From Saccharum officinarum (Eukaryota; Streptophyta; Magnoliopsida; Poales; Poaceae): a DNA stretch of 64,000 bases. The stretch spans positions 3,313,831 through 3,377,830 of the forward strand of contig CM036231.1 of the NCBI GenBank assembly GCA_020631735.1, read 5' to 3'. Shown here one piece after another: positions 33,182 through 46,777 of the stretch; within the stretch, counting starts at the first letter, position 1; each line of letters opens with the position of its first letter. Position numbers and translations under genes: made by a program. Below the pieces are notes generated by a model, which saw only the letters and a list, made by a program, of their open reading frames with translations, was not told the DNA's origin and did not search any database.

Positions 33182-33804
33182 CTACGAGATGACTACTCTA
33201 AGCATCGTCCTCAGAGTCAGTGTCAAGGATCTCCCGCCGTCCTCATCACTAACAGGCTCTAACTCCTCATCTTCTTCTTCTTCTTCTTCTGGTGCTTCTT
33301 CTGGTGCGGCATCTTGGGGCCCATTGACCTCCACTTCTTCATCATCTTCAGCCATGGCGATTCTCGAACCCATGTCCTCATCTGCGTTGTTGTTTCGAGG
33401 CAGCAGAGGATTTAGCTGGTTGTTCAGGCGATGCACTTCTTCATGAAGATTGTCATTGTATTCTTCAGCATTCTCCAACTGTTTCTCGAGCTCAAACTGA
33501 CGAGCTCTCAGAACGTTCTCCTCGTGCCAGGCTTCATCCCTCTGATTCATGACACGGACCAGCATGCGTTGACAGTTGCGGTTTGCTACTGTCAATCTCT
33601 GGACTGCAAGGGTTTCCTGGTCACGATCACAGATCACTTGCTCTAGTTGCTGACGCGCTGCATTCCGGGCAGCAGTCACTTCGGCCAACTCAGCCCTCAG
33701 CCTTTCCACCTCAGTGGGCTCAGGGCGGGCTCACGTGGAGCGAGCTGGTGACGAGGTGCCCTGCCTCCAGTGGACTTGCGAGCGGTCCTCTTGGTACGTG
33801 CCAT
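33182..33804 (-). pseudogene. Histone H3-tail-like extra ORF, copy 1, frameshifted
   Basis: This is the counterpart of the intact ORF at 47441-48049. The ATG at 33804 and the next 66 bases encoding the H3-like tail are identical in both copies. One base is missing near 33729 (after about residue 24), and another near 33235 changes the C-terminus. The coiled-coil region between (MERLRAELAEVTAARNAARQ onward) remains open in its own frame. The losses could be real or sequencing errors. Confidence 0.8.
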
Positions 33805-34561
33805 CTGTAGCAACAAGATACGACTGAAAGTGAGGATCATTTAGGGATACGAAATTTAATTTAGTTGGGACTATTGAAATTTTTAAGGAGGGAGCAAATG
33901 ATATGTATGATATAATTAAACATGATGCATGCACGTTCCGTACGCTCTCTCATCCTAGTAGAATCATAAATTTCTAACGCTAGGCGGTGGCATACATACG
34001 TTCTCTCATATAGACGACACTATCGGTCTACTCGTTTGCGCTGTTAGTGTACCTGCAGAAAAGTCTCATTTCAGCCCAACAGTTTCCCCAAAATCAGCAC
34101 ACAAGAAAGCAGTAAATTAAATACTTTCCATATACACATCCCCTGATGTATATACTTCAGCATCAAAACTACCCGATATAAAGGTTCCCACAATTAAGTG
34201 CCTACATAATTACACGGTTTAAACATGTAAGTATGCAAGTCACCAAAAACTACTCTCCCCTAGATCGCCGGTTGGACGATCATGCTCTCATAACTCACAC
34301 TTACCAGGGCGTCGAGGCAACTGATCCATACATTACCACCCAAGTGGATGACATCCATACAATATCACGTCGTATGGACGACGAAACGAAAACAAACAAG
34401 GCCCCCAAGTTAGTCTTTATAATAAGCCACCTAAGAGTTCTTATTTGGGCTAAGGGATGTGATCACTGGCATACCTATGAAAGTAATTTTTAATGTTTTA
34501 ACCCTTTTCATAATCAAATACTTTTGTTTTTAAATACTCGTACGATGTGTTTAATGTTGAA

Positions 34562-34579
34562 TTATGCTCCAGTACCAGC
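34562..34579 (-). other. Primer-binding site, copy 1
   Basis: Two bases inside the 5' LTR the minus strand reads TGGTACTGGAGC, matching 9 of 12 bases of the initiator-Met tRNA complement TGGTATCAGAGC. Copy 2 has the same sequence next to 48826. Confidence 0.6.
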
Positions 34580-37500
34580 TGCAACAGAACCGACCAAATT
34601 ATAAGAGCACAAGTACAAAAACAAGCACCGAAGCGCTTAAATTTTCGAACTTGAGCCCATATAATCCCGGTAGTCAATTGAAACCGCGAAGGATTTCAAA
34701 CCAACTTGCTTACAACCAAGATCGCATCATTCAACATACAACATCATACGTTACATTTCGCAAGTAGTTCCGAAATAAGTTTACACACACGGAGTCGCAA
34801 TATTACAAACCAAGTTTATAAAAGTAGCGGAAGCAAACACACACCCGTTGTTTAACTACTGCCAGTCTTGTTGATCAACAACCCGCAAAAGCATCAGGAA
34901 AGTACATAAAAGATGATCACGCCCTAGTGATCTAGTCTTCGTCACCCGCAGGGTGGAGACAATTTTTGCAGAAGCCTTGGTAGAGCATATCATCTGCAAC
35001 AGGAGGGAATAAACCCTGAGTACTGGAATGTACTCAGCTAGACTTACCCGTCGAAAACCAGAAATAAGATGACACCAAGGATTATGCAAGGCTTACACAA
35101 GAGGCTAGCTGACCTCACATTTTTGCATAAAGACATAAGTAATTGAGACTCTTATAACCTGTACTAGCAGTTATTTTTAGCATTTACCTGTCATCTATCT
35201 TAGCACCTGTACTAAACATGCACTTGATTATAATCAAACAATTATCATCATTATATCCAGAGCAGGTATGAATTGTGGCAACATTGTATCATTCCCTTAA
35301 CCACCAGTTCATTTAATGAGATCTACGTTGCCGCTGCTCAAGTCAAGTGCTCACTAACCGGGAGCGACGGCGATTCGAATCGAATTCCTATCCAGCTGGA
35401 GGGGTATTTCTAACACTCACCGAGTCACGCCTGGCGAGGACTGCTCAGGTCATCTTTTGTACAGTTCAGGAATCACGGGTCCGAATAATGTCGCGTCCCC
35501 AAGGGCGACACTCTGCCAGGTGATAGGTACTCTAACCCCCCTTGGTCTCACGCCAATGTCCCCAAGCACATCCTTTCTCTCCTCCAAGATGCAACCTACC
35601 ATTCGATTCCCGGCCTGAACCATACTACTCGACTTCGCGGTCGGAACGGCTTATCCGGCCAACTAAGTGTTAGACTGCGTTCAACATGACTCAAGGACGT
35701 ACAGCGAATCGGTCCTTAAACGACTCAGACGGGCATAGCTCCACACCCAAGACGTGAAGTGTCTTGCGACTGTACTATCGAACTCCCGCCCGGTCTCAAT
35801 TTCATTTTTAAAGCATGGTTCCAACCACGATAGCCATAAAGCCACTCGTGACTCCTTCCTATATCTCGCGGATGACCGGAAATCACCTGACTTCTACCGC
35901 ACTAAGCAGGGCTAAGCATAGACACGTGCCTAAACCTAATATAGGAGTAAGTACGATATCTGGACAAGGACAGGTATAATGCAACAATTGTTTTCATACA
36001 ACTCCTACAACTTAATGCAGTAAACAATTAAAAGTACTCAAGATTAATTTATAAATAGTAGGTTTAGCATGCACCGGGGCTTGCCTTTTAGAAAGGTCGA
36101 AGGCCGGTGGTCAGGACACTCAGACAAGTCTTTAGCGGCGTCTCCTCCCGACTGGTTCCGCTGGCTCCTCTGGCTGGTCCTGGATTTCCTCCGGAATCAC
36201 TGGCTCGAACTTGAGGAGTGTTATCCCCTCCGTAACACCTATTGCATGAGTGCACAATAAATATCATGGATGCATAATGGGTGCAACATGCTCGGAATGA
36301 AATGCATTTCAGCAATAAGAGTACTCTATTCCAGTCACTTCACCATTACGTGCAAATCTCTTCTCCGGTGGAGAAGTACTTACCTAATCTACTCAACCTA
36401 AGGTATAGCTGTTCATCTTCGGTTAAGGCCCTAACACCTAACAAACACAAGAGTGACATTATTTAGGTTACCACATCCAACCAAAATATCACAGTAAGAC
36501 ATTCTGGACAGCAGCTACTTGTTTCTAACATAACTGGAGATTCCCAACTCCAAAAGATATGATCTAAGACAATCTGGAAAGCTTATGAAATGCACTACAA
36601 ATCATTTTCAGACCTCAACCTTAAATTCCTAAGTTTTCCATGTCAAATTTCCAAGTTCCAGAATCTGTCCTCTCTAAACAGAGAGCAGCCAATTCTGGAC
36701 TGTCCTTAAAACAGCAATAACTCCTAAACTACTAAGCCAAATGCTCCCAAATTTTGACACAAGCTAGTTTATCAAGTTACTACAACTTTGGTATTCACAA
36801 GTTTTCCAGCAAACACTTTTATTAAGGGTCAAACCTAGAAATACTGCCAGCTGTCCAGAAAACCTAGAATTGCAAAGATTAAATATTTATTTATGTGGCA
36901 AACATCCCATAAGACCAAACTAATGTTACCCAAGTTCACAAAGGTCACAAAAACACCAGAAAGTAAGGGGTGCCCACCTAGAATATTTATTTAAACCCAT
37001 TTCTTAATTTACTTAAGTAATTAAGTGAAATTTTAAACATATATGTAAACTACTCTAAAATTCTACAAAAATTACAGGAGACTCTATGAACGAAAAAGAG
37101 ACCACTATAAAAATTTGAACTAAAATTATTTACAGAAACTCCCTAAACAAAATTCACAAACCAAAAGGCTAATTTTTGTATAATTAACCAATCATATTAA
37201 AAAGTGTCAAACAACATATTTCCTATTTTTCTTAGACACTTTAAGGTACCAACATTCTCCAAAAAATTATAAGAAATTGCACATGTAGAAAAATTGCAAA
37301 AATTCATTTAAGTATTTCTTAAAATGAAAAGATAGCATTATAACTTGAAAAGTACTTAAGCACTACTGCCCAAATTTTTACCAAAGCTAGAGCAACTAGA
37401 AATTAGCCTACCCACCAAATTTCATAATTTTTGGAACACTGAAACTCAAGATATGATTTAAACAAGTTTGCATGCAATCTAAAACACATTTCAAAACTCT

Positions 37501-39396
37501 AATTAATTATTCCAGAAATTAAACATCACATAAGCATTTGATATTTTTCCTAGAAATTACACTTTATTTGGAGCCCAACAAAATTTGGATCACCATTTTT
37601 GGATATACCAAACCCTAGATATGAAAATCACAAACATTATTCAAATCTGTAAAATAATATAGAAACTGAAATTTCAAATAAACAAAAAGGAACCACTGGG
37701 CCGGCCGACCCGAAGCGCGGCCCATCTCGAGTGGCGTGCCCGCTTCCACGCGCGGCCTGTGCTCGGCCTCCCGCCCGCGCGCGCGCTCTGACGAGCGGGC
37801 CCACTTGTCAGCGAGACGAAGGCGGGGAGGAAAACGGTCGACGGCAAACTCGCCGCCGGCGGCAGCTCCGGCGAGACCAAGGGCACAGGCACGTTCACCT
37901 CTTCCATGCGAACCTAGGGGTGCTACTAATTGGAGCAATGGCTGCGGCTATGGGGGATGGTGGTGGGCATGGCGGACCGGCGGGGCGGTGGTGGTGCTCC
38001 TCGCCGGCGGTGACCTCGGGATCCTCTCCTAGACCCATGGTGAGCATCCCCGTACTACCCCGATCCTAATGCACCTACTAGCGCTCGCAATGGAAGCACC
38101 GAAGACCCCAGCCACGGTGAGCCGCCGCACGGGAGAACGCCGACGAGGTCTGGCGGTGGCGGAACTGACGATTTGTCCTTACCAAGGTGCGTCTGAGGGC
38201 AGGGACGGGACGAGTGGGTAGAGGGGCTCAAGGTGTAGCTGTTGGCCGAACTTGAGGCGCGGTGGTGCGGTGGAAAACGCGCACGAGCTCGTCGGAGCAA
38301 GAGCGGCACTGGCGGCTCGGTTCCTCCGCTCTGCCAACGAGAGAGGGAAGGAGGAGGAGGGAATGGATGGGTGAGGTCGGAACGACAGCAGAGGCGCCCT
38401 TCTATGTGCTCGGCAGCTGGCCAAGGCGCCAGGTCACGCGCGGCGCGTGGAGGACACGCGGCGGCGATGGCCTGCGACTGTCGGTGACTGAAGGTTCGTT
38501 TCAGAGCTCGATGGCGTCAACTGACAGCGTGATTTTGATTCCATTTTACTCCTAATCAGGCCTGAATTAGCAGAAAGTGATAATACAAAAATGGTAGAGC
38601 TACATGAGGACTACAACTTTGTCAATTGGCTCAAGGACTGATTCGGCTGGTTTGTGAGTTATAAGGTGCCAAAGTGGGGTACAGTGAAACGGTTACAGCT
38701 TCACACTTAGCCAAAATTGCTAAGTCCAAAACAGCCTCTAAAACTGACTTGTGGGCCATTTTTGAGTATGCTCTGGTCATTTTCATAAGATGGCCATATT
38801 AGAACTTTTGTTCCTTGTAACATTCTCTACAACTTTGCTTAAGGTTGCTCCTCAATGCAAGATTTCTAAGCTGGACTTTTTAATTGGTCAAACTAGATCA
38901 CTCTAGGGTCAAAACCTAGTCAACAACATTTGGAAGGGCAATTTGGTAATTTTGGTCAACATGAACATTGCTCCACTACTTACCCTAAATATAATTAAGG
39001 TGTTAGGAGACCTAATTATCCACTCTATACATTGGTTACACGAAATTCCTAGTGTCACACACTTTGAAACAAGCAAATCAATATTCCACCCAAATGTTGC
39101 AAACTCATGTTGCACATGTTGCATGAGTGTGTTGCATAACACTTGCTAATTATGTTACACTAAAGTGGTTAGCATGTTTCCAAATGAAATTGCACATAAG
39201 GTACTTGTGTGTTGCACACTACTCACTTCTTACTTCACATGAAATATAACATCTGTGGCAATGTTTCAAAGCATGTTTCACATATTATAAGCTCATGCAT
39301 GAAATGAATGATGCTCCCACTCATGAATGGGGTGATTAATGTTACTGCTCATGAAATGCAATGCACTTAAGGAAGCCAAACACCTGAGGTGTTACA
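34580..39396 (-). repeat. 5' LTR of copy 1 (4.82 kb)
   Basis: This matches 23296-28132 and is closest to 48826-53663. Toward the gap (about 36600 onward) it shows many single-base losses relative to the 48826-53663 copy, mostly in homopolymers, which suggests lower consensus quality near the contig end. It begins TGCAACA where the partner has TGTAACA. Confidence 0.92.
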
Positions 39397-39807
39397 TTTG
39401 TCATCACCACTTCCGCTACTAACTTGTTGGTGATCCCCGTTACTGGCTTCAAGATGAGGGTGAGGCGTGAGGGTGGTCAAGCATAGGGATGTTGCTTGCA
39501 CCATCCTACAGCTTACGACATTCTTCGTCCCTAGGGGTATTGTCCATGCTATCTGCATCGCCGTGTCTCAGTTCGGTCCATCTGGCATGAACCAGCCTCA
39601 TAATGCGTATCAGCAGCATGAGAGAAGAGATGAATCCGCTCGAGAGAAACAGACCGGAGAAGCTTTGCAAAGTGAGAGGCGTGGAAGGCGTGTTGGAAAC
39701 TGCTGCAGTGTCGCAGCCGTGCCAAACCATTTTTCTTCAATCTACGAACCCTCATTCCCTTCAGTTATGTTTGGCAAAAAGATGGCAAAAAGATGTGATG
39801 CATAGAT
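39397..39807 (-). pseudogene. Second rendering of GLR2 last-exon sequence (left block)
   Basis: This is near-identical to 53664-54070. It encodes PLTLQSFSGLFLSSGFISSL (the GLR last membrane helix) and continues through the LINE insertion point into the first bases of the LINE (AAAGATGTGATGCATAGAT) before the Ns. It is probably the same locus assembled twice rather than a third GLR gene. Confidence 0.75.
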
Positions 39808-39907
39808 NNNNNNNNNNNNNNNNNNNNNNNNNNNNNNNNNNNNNNNNNNNNNNNNNNNNNNNNNNNNNNNNNNNNNNNNNNNNNNNNNNNNNNNNNNNNN
39901 NNNNNNN
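39808..39907. other. Assembly gap of exactly 100 N
   Basis: One hundred consecutive Ns is the conventional placeholder for a gap of unknown size. It separates two near-identical blocks (25653-39807 and 39908-54070). Confidence 0.99.
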
Positions 39908-42375
39908 CCAAGTTCACAAAGGTCACAAAAACACCAGAAAGTAAGGGGTGCCCACCTAGAATATTTATTTAAACCCATTTCTTTAATTTACTTAAGTAAT
40001 TAAGTGAAATTTTAAACATATATGTAAACTACTCCAAAATTCTACAAAATATTACAGGATACTCTATGAACAAAAAAGAGACCACTGTAAAAATTTGAAC
40101 TAAATTTATTTACAGAAACTCTCTAAACAAAATTCACAACCCAAAAGGCTAATTTTTGTATAATTAACCAATCATATTAAAAAGTGTCAAACAACAGATT
40201 TCCTATTTTTCTTAGACACTTTAAGGTACCAAGACATTCTCCAAAAATTTATAAGGAACATGCACATGTAGAAAATTACAAAAATTCATTTAAGTATTTC
40301 TTAAATGACAAGATAGCATTATAACTTGAAAAGTACTTAAGGCACTACTGCCCAAATTTTTACCAAGCTAGAGCAAGTAGAAATTAGCCTACCCACCAAA
40401 TTTCATAATTTTTGGAACACTGAAACTCAAGATATGATAAACAAGTTTGCATGCAATCTAAAACACATTTCAAAACTCTAATTAATTATTCCAGAAATTA
40501 AACATCACATAAGCATTTGATATTTTTCCTAGAAATTACACTTTATTTGGAGCCCAATAAAATTTGGAGCACCATTTTTGATCTACCAAACCCTAGATAT
40601 GAAAATCACAAATATTATTCAAATCTGTAAAATAATATAGAAACTGAAATTTCAAATAAACAAAAAGGACCACTGGGCCGGCCGACCCGACAGGCGCCCA
40701 GCTCGAGTGGCGCGGCCCGCTTTCTACGCGCGGCCTGCGCTCGGCCTCCCGCCCGCGCGCGCGCTCTGACGAGCGGCCCCACTTGTCAGCGAGACGAAGG
40801 CGGGGGAGGAAAACGGTCGACGGCAAACTCGCCGCCGGCGCAGCTCCGGCGAGACCAAGGACACAGGCACGTTCACTCTTCCATGCGAACCTAGGGGTGC
40901 TACTAATTGGAGCAATGGCTTGTGGCTATGGGGGATGGTGGCGGGCATGGCGGACCGGCGGGGCGGTGGTGGTGCTCCTCGCCGGCGGTGACCTCGGGAT
41001 CCTCTCTAGACCATGGTGAGCATCCCCGTACTACCCCGTCCTAATGCACCTACTAGCGCTCGTAGTGGAAGCACCGAAGACCCCAGCCACGGTGAGCCGC
41101 CGCGCGGGAGAACGCCGACGAGGTCTGGCGGTGGCGGAACTGACGATTCGTCCTTACCAAGGTGCGTCTGAGGGCAGGTACGGGACGAGTGGGTAGAGGG
41201 GCTCAAGGTGTAGCTGTTGGCCGGACTTGAGGCGCGGTGGTGCGGTGGAAAACGCGCGCGAGCTCGTCGGAGCAAGAGCGGCAATGGCGGCTCGGTTCCT
41301 TCGCTCTGCCGACGACGAGAAGAGGAAGGAGGAGGAGGGAATGGATGGGTGAGGTCGGAACGACAGCAGAGGCACCCTTCTATGTGCTCGGCAGCTGGCC
41401 AAGGCGCCAGGTCGCGCGCGGCGCGTGGAGGACACGCGGCGGCGGTGATGGCCTGCGACTGTCGGTGACTGAAGGTTCGTTTCAGAGCTCGATGACATCA
41501 ACTGACAGCGCGATTTTGATTCCATTTTACTCCTAATCAGGCCTGAATTAGCAGAAGTGATAATACAAAAATGGTAGAGCTACATGAGGACTACAACTTT
41601 GTCAATTGGCTCAAGGACTGATTCGGCCTGTTTGTGAGTTATAAGGTGCCAAAGTGGGGTACAGTGAAACGGTTACAGCTTCACACTTAGCCAAAATTGC
41701 TAAGTCCTAAAACAGCCTCTAAAACTGACTTGTGGGCCATTTTTGAGTATGTCTGGTCATTTTCATGAGATGGCATATTAGAACTTTTGTTCCTTATAAA
41801 ATTCTCTACAACTTTGCTTAAGGTTGCTCCTCCATGCAAGATTTCTAAGCTAGACTTTTTAATTGGTCAAACCAGATCACTCTAGGGTCAAACCTAGTCA
41901 ACAACATTTGGAAGGGCAATTTGGTAATTTTGGTCAACATGAACATTGCTCCACTACTTACCCTAAATATAATTAAGGTGTTATGAGACCTAATTAGCCA
42001 CTCTATACATTGGTTACATGAAATTCCTAGTGTCACACACTTTGAAACAAGCAAATCAATATTCCACCCAAATGTTGCAAGCTCATGTTGCACATGTTGC
42101 ATGAGTGTGTTGCATAACACTTGCTAATTATGTTACACTAAAGTGGTTAGCATGTTTCCAAATGAAATTGCACATAAGGTACTTGTGTGTTGCACACTAC
42201 TCACTTCTTACTTCACATGAAATATAACATCTGTGGCAATGTTTCCAAAGCATGTTTCACATATTATAAGCTCATGTATGAAATGAATGATGCTCCCACT
42301 CATGAATGGGGTGATTAATGTTAATGCTCATGAAATGCAATGCACTTAAGGAAGCCAAACACCTGAGGTGTTACA
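39908..42375 (-). repeat. Partial 3' LTR of copy 2
   Basis: This corresponds to 25653-28132 and has many single-base losses, as expected of poorly polished sequence at a contig edge. It ends GGTGTTACA before the polypurine tract. Confidence 0.88.
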
Positions 42376-42397
42376 GCCCTCCCCCCTTATAAAAATC

Positions 42398-45209
42398 TCA
42401 TCCCGAGATTTGGAAAGCGTACCATTTTTCATAGAATTCCTTATAACCATCCCGCAAATAGTCCTCCCGTTCCCATGTAGCGTCACTTTCACTACCCTGA
42501 TTACTCCACATTACTTTATACCACTTAACCACTTTGCTTCTAGTCACTCGTTCCTGAGTATCGATCACTCGGACTGGCTTTTCTTCGTAAGTTAGATCGG
42601 ATTCCAGCCTGATATCTCCTAAAGGAACTCTTTCCTCAGGAACTCGAAGACACTTTTTGAGCTGAGATACATGGAAGACGTTGAATATGGCACTCATTTC
42701 TGGAGGTAACTGGATTTTGTACGCAACAGCTCCACTCTTGCCTATGATTTGGAAAGGACCCACGTATCTTGGCGCAAGTTTCCGCTTAACACCAAAACGT
42801 TGGACACTCTTCATTGGAGAAACTTTCAGATACACGAAGTCTCCAACTTTAAACTCGAGTGGTTTTCTACGACGATCAGCATAACTTTTCTGTCTAGCTT
42901 GGGCTGCAGCCATATGTTTTTGGATGGTACGGACTTGTTCCTCAGCTTCCTCAACAAAAGCAATACCATAAAATCTCCTCTCACCAGCTTTTATCCTATT
43001 TAGTGGGGTTCTACACTTACGACCGTACAAAGCTTCGAATGGGGCCATCTTAATACTCTCTTGGTAACTATTATTGTACGAGAACTCGGCTAGAGGTAAC
43101 TATTTTCCCAAGAACCCTTGGATGAAATGACACATGCCCGCAACAGATCTTCCAAGATTTGGTTAACCCGTTCCGTCTGACCAGACGTCTGGGGTGATAA
43201 GCAGAGCTTCTCACTAACTTGGTTCCCAGAAGGTGATGCAAGTGCTCCCAAAAGCGAGCAGTGAACTGGGGACCACGGTCAGATATGATAGTACGAGGTA
43301 TCCCATGGAGCCGGACTATCTGATTGAAGTACAACTCAGCATAGTCAGTAGGACGATAGTCTACTCGAACAGGAATGAAGTGAGCCGACTTGGTTAGGCG
43401 GTCCACAATTACCCAGATGGAGTTATGATTTTTGACAGTAGGAGGAAGTCCGACAATGAAATCCATACTTATCTCTTCCCATTTCCAACCTAGGATAGAA
43501 AGTGGTTGAAGCAACCCAGCTTTCATATGCACAGCTTTAACTCTACAGCAGGTGTCACACCTAGCCACATATGCAGCTATCCTTTCCGCATCTTGGTCCA
43601 CCAATAGTATGGCTTCAAATCATAATACATCTTATTGCTACCAGGATGGATGGACAACTTAGAGGAGTGTGCTTCAGACATAATATCATTTCTAAGCTCT
43701 GGTCCTTAGGCACAACTAACCTATCCTTGAACCATAGTACACCCTCTTCATCTACCCTGAACTGTGTAGTTTCTTGCTCTTTCATCTTGCGTTTTATGTG
43801 GAATACACCAGGATCAGTCTTTTGAAGCTCAATAATTCTGCTTTTGAGAGTACAACTGACAGTGATGTTGTACAAGATTGCTGGATGTAGAAGGCGAGAT
43901 CGATGAAAATCAGTTTCAACAAGGGAATGGCAATGAGACTTACGGCTTAAAGCATCCGCAACCACATTTGCCTTGCCAGGATGATAGTGCACTTGAAGGT
44001 TATAATCCTTAATCAACTCGAGCCATCTTCTTTGACGCATATTTAACTCGGGTTGGGTGAAGATGTATTTGAGGCTTTTGTGGTCTGTGTAGATATTGCA
44101 GACATTGCCCAACAGATAGTGCCGCCAGGCTTTCAAAGCATGAACAACTGCGGCGAGTTCTAAGTCATGCGTTGGATAATTCGCCTCATGCTTCCGAAGT
44201 TGTCGAGAGGTATATGCAATTACTCGGCCTTCCTGCATCAGAACACCTCCCAAACCTATGCCTGAGGCATCACAATAAACATCAAATGGTTTCTCGATAT
44301 CCGGTTGTGCCAAAACTGGAGCTGAGGTTAGGAGGGTTCGCAGTTGGTGAAAAGCCGCATCACACTCAGGAGTCCAGACAAACCTGGTGTCTTTTTGTAG
44401 CAACCGAGTCATTGGCTTGGCTATTTTGGAGAAATCCGGGATGAAGCGACGATAATAGCCAGCCAAACCAAGAAAACTCCGGACCTCGTGAACCGAGATA
44501 GGAGCCTTCCAGTTCAGTACTTCTTGTACCTTGGCGGGGTCCACCATAATTCCTCCATCGGACAACACATGCCCAAGGAAAGGTACTTCTCGAAGCCAGA
44601 ATTCGCACTTACTGAACTTTGCATATAGTTGATGTTCACGCAGTCTTGTGAGGACTATACGCAGATGTTCAGCGTGATCTTCCTCATTTACAGAATATAT
44701 CAGGATGTCATCAATAAATACCACCACAAACTTGTCTAATTCGGGCATAAACACCGAATTCATCAAGTACATAAAGTGTGCGGGGCATTTGTCAAGCCGA
44801 AGGACATAACAAGATACTCATAAAGACCGTATCTGGTAGAGAAGGCGGTTTTTGGAACATCTTCAGGACGGATTTTAATTTGATGATAGCCAGATCTTAG
44901 ATCAATCTTGGAGAAAACTTTAGCTTTAGACAACTGATCGAACAAGATGTCGATACGCGGTAGAGGGTACTTATTTTTGACAGTGACTGCATTGAGAGGT
45001 CTATAATCAACGCACATTCGTAATGACTGATCCTTCTTCTTTACAAAGATAGCAGGACATCCCCACGGCGACGAACTAGGACGAATCAACCCCTTCTTCA
45101 AAAGTTCATTCAATTGCACCTTAAGTTCAGCTAGTTCATTCGGAGGCATCCTATAGGGTCTCCTAGAGATGGGAGCCGTGCCAGGCAACAACTCAATTTT
45201 AAATTCCAC
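42398..45209 (-). pseudogene. pol of copy 2: RT, RNase H, integrase, chromodomain
   Basis: The protein content matches copy 1, without its six private nonsense codons. RT ([11 protein letters not shown]) and RNase H are open at 43615-44772. The integrase core follows at 43071-43604. The integrase C-terminus with the chromodomain is open at 42398-43048 (216 residues). Single-base losses near 45221, 44783, 43699, 43581 and 43192 break the frame. Their clustering toward the gap makes sequencing error plausible, so the true allele could be intact apart from a TAG near 43101 that copy 1 also has in the corresponding place (28857). Confidence 0.88.
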
Positions 45210-46771
45210 ATCCCGATCCGAGGGAGCCCCGGCAAATCATCGGGAAAAACGTCCGGAAACTCATTTACTACTGGAATTTCGGCCAACGCCTTTGCTTGCA
45301 CAGCATGAACTTCTCCAGACAAATCAACTTTTCTAGGGAGTTGTACCAGAAAACCCTTTTGATCTGTAGGATCTCTGAGCATAACTACCCGAGTGGATGT
45401 ATCAATGAGTACCCCATTCTGACTCATCCAATTCATGCCCAGAATAACATCTATGCCTAAGCCCGGCAAAACCACTAAGGCAAGCGAGTACTTTCGCCCT
45501 TCTATCTCAAGCTCAAGATTTCCCACTACTTTATTTGTGGAAATATTCCCACTTGCTGCGCTAATACAATAACCCCCACCTTCAACAGTATGCAATTTGT
45601 GTGCAAACTCCGATGCAAACTTAGGACTGATAAAGGAATGCGAAGCACCCGAATCAAAAAGTACCACTGCAGGATGTTGGTCAACTAGGAACTTACCAGC
45701 AGTGACAACCTCACCAGATGGGATTTCCTCAATACTATTATAATGAGCGTGCCCTTGACGGCCACCTTGGTTGACATTCTTCTTAGGGTAAGGACAGTTC
45801 CTGGACCAATGGCCTGGCTTGTTGCAGTTCCAGCAAGGCATGTTGCTAGGAGGAACACTGGAGCTGCCTTGGCCCGAATTACCCTTTGGCAGGGCCACTG
45901 TATATGCCTTGCGAAACCCAGTCTTCACTGGCGCCTTCTTTTGCGGAGGACGGAACTTAGCACTTGTGGCAGGAGGGCGAGGAGGAGCCCTCGGGGCAGC
46001 TGGAGCTCGAGACTGTGAAGCACCTGCCTCAAGTGCCCTCTTGCGGCTCTTAGAAGCAGCATAGATAGAGTTATTGTTCTCTTGAGTCAGAGCATCACTG
46101 ATAAATTCATTGAAGGTAGTGCACTTGCTAGTGCCCATAGTCTTCATCAGCTTTGGGCTGAGGCCTCTTTTAAAGCTAGCAATTTTCTTGGAATCGGTAT
46201 CCACAAACTCTGTGGCATACCTTGCCAGGTTGTTGAAAGATTGCAGATATTCAGTCAAGCTTTTATTGCCCTGCGACAGCCTCATAAATTCTGTGTGTTT
46301 GATAGCCATAAGACCTGGAGGAATATAGTTCCCACGGAATGCGGCCTTGAACTGGTCCCAAGCAATCGGGACATTTGCAGGCAGTGTGGAACGATAGTGG
46401 CTCCACCAAATACCCGCTGGACCATGTAGTTGGTGAGAAGCATATTCAGTTTTCAGCTCATCGGTCAAGCGAAGCAGACGAAACTTTTGTTCAATAGTGT
46501 TCAACCACTCATCGGCTTGCAGTGGTTCCTCCGCCTCCTTAAAGAGCGGGGGCTTAGTATCAAGAAAGTCCTTGAAATCACTGTACTGATTGGGTTCTGG
46601 GCCCTGGCGGCCATGACGAGCCTCCCGGTTGGCAAGCTGGCGCATAGCATCTGCCAGCATGCGCTGCCCTTCGACCACGGTCTGCATCAAATCAGCCGGG
46701 GTAGGTGGTGGTGGAGGGGGTGGCTGTTCCTCATCCTCATTGCCACGACCCCGACGGAGATTGTACGACAT
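45131..46771 (-). CDS. gag-protease polyprotein of copy 2
   Basis: The frame starts [10 protein letters not shown] at 46771, right after the acceptor-like TTTTGCAG; an in-frame ATG two codons upstream is less likely. It runs about 546 residues: proline-rich N-terminus, gag domain ([12 protein letters not shown] to about residue 190), basic linker, CCHC knuckle [14 protein letters not shown] and aspartic protease [14 protein letters not shown] with a following ILGMNWM loop. Gag forms the virus-like particle and the protease matures it. The frame then leaves the RT frame through a one-base loss near 45221, where copy 1 reads through. Confidence 0.88.
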   Translation of the reverse strand: MSYNLRRGRGNEDEEQPPPPPPPTPADLMQTVVEGQRMLADAMRQLANREARHGRQGPEPNQYSDFKDFLDTKPPLFKEAEEPLQADEWLNTIEQKFRLLRLTDELKTEYASHQLHGPAGIWWSHYRSTLPANVPIAWDQFKAAFRGNYIPPGLMAIKHTEFMRLSQGNKSLTEYLQSFNNLARYATEFVDTDSKKIASFKRGLSPKLMKTMGTSKCTTFNEFISDALTQENNNSIYAASKSRKRALEAGASQSRAPAAPRAPPRPPATSAKFRPPQKKAPVKTGFRKAYTVALPKGNSGQGSSSVPPSNMPCWNCNKPGHWSRNCPYPKKNVNQGGRQGHAHYNSIEEIPSGEVVTAGKFLVDQHPAVVLFDSGASHSFISPKFASEFAHKLHTVEGGGYCISAASGNISTNKVVGNLELEIEGRKYSLALVVLPGLGIDVILGMNWMSQNGVLIDTSTRVVMLRDPTDQKGFLVQLPRKVDLSGEVHAVQAKALAEIPVVNEFPDVFPDDLPGLPRIGMWNLKLSCCLARLPSLGDPIGCLRMN

Positions 46772-46777
46772 CTGCAA

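Larger units (their letters stand above)
23296..39396 (-). mobile_element. Complete Ty3/gypsy chromovirus (Tekay/Del-like) retrotransposon, copy 1
   Basis: A 16.1-kb element with two LTRs (23296-28132 and 34580-39396) is flanked by the 5-bp direct repeat TTTGT (23291-23295 and 39397-39401). On the minus strand the order is 5' LTR, primer-binding site, extra ORF, gag with CCHC knuckle, protease, reverse transcriptase, RNase H, integrase, chromodomain, polypurine tract and 3' LTR. LTR ends are TGTAACACC at the start and TGTTACA or TGTTGCA at the end. It inserted into the last exon of GLR2. Copy 1 carries six nonsense transitions in gag-pol that copy 2 lacks, so it cannot code for its own spread. 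The extra upstream ORF places it near ORF0-bearing RIRE3/RIRE8-type elements (recalled, not checked). Confidence 0.93.

Noticed and set aside
33189..33446. Serine-rich plus-strand ORF
   Set aside because: It is the antisense of the acidic tail of the retrotransposon ORF0.
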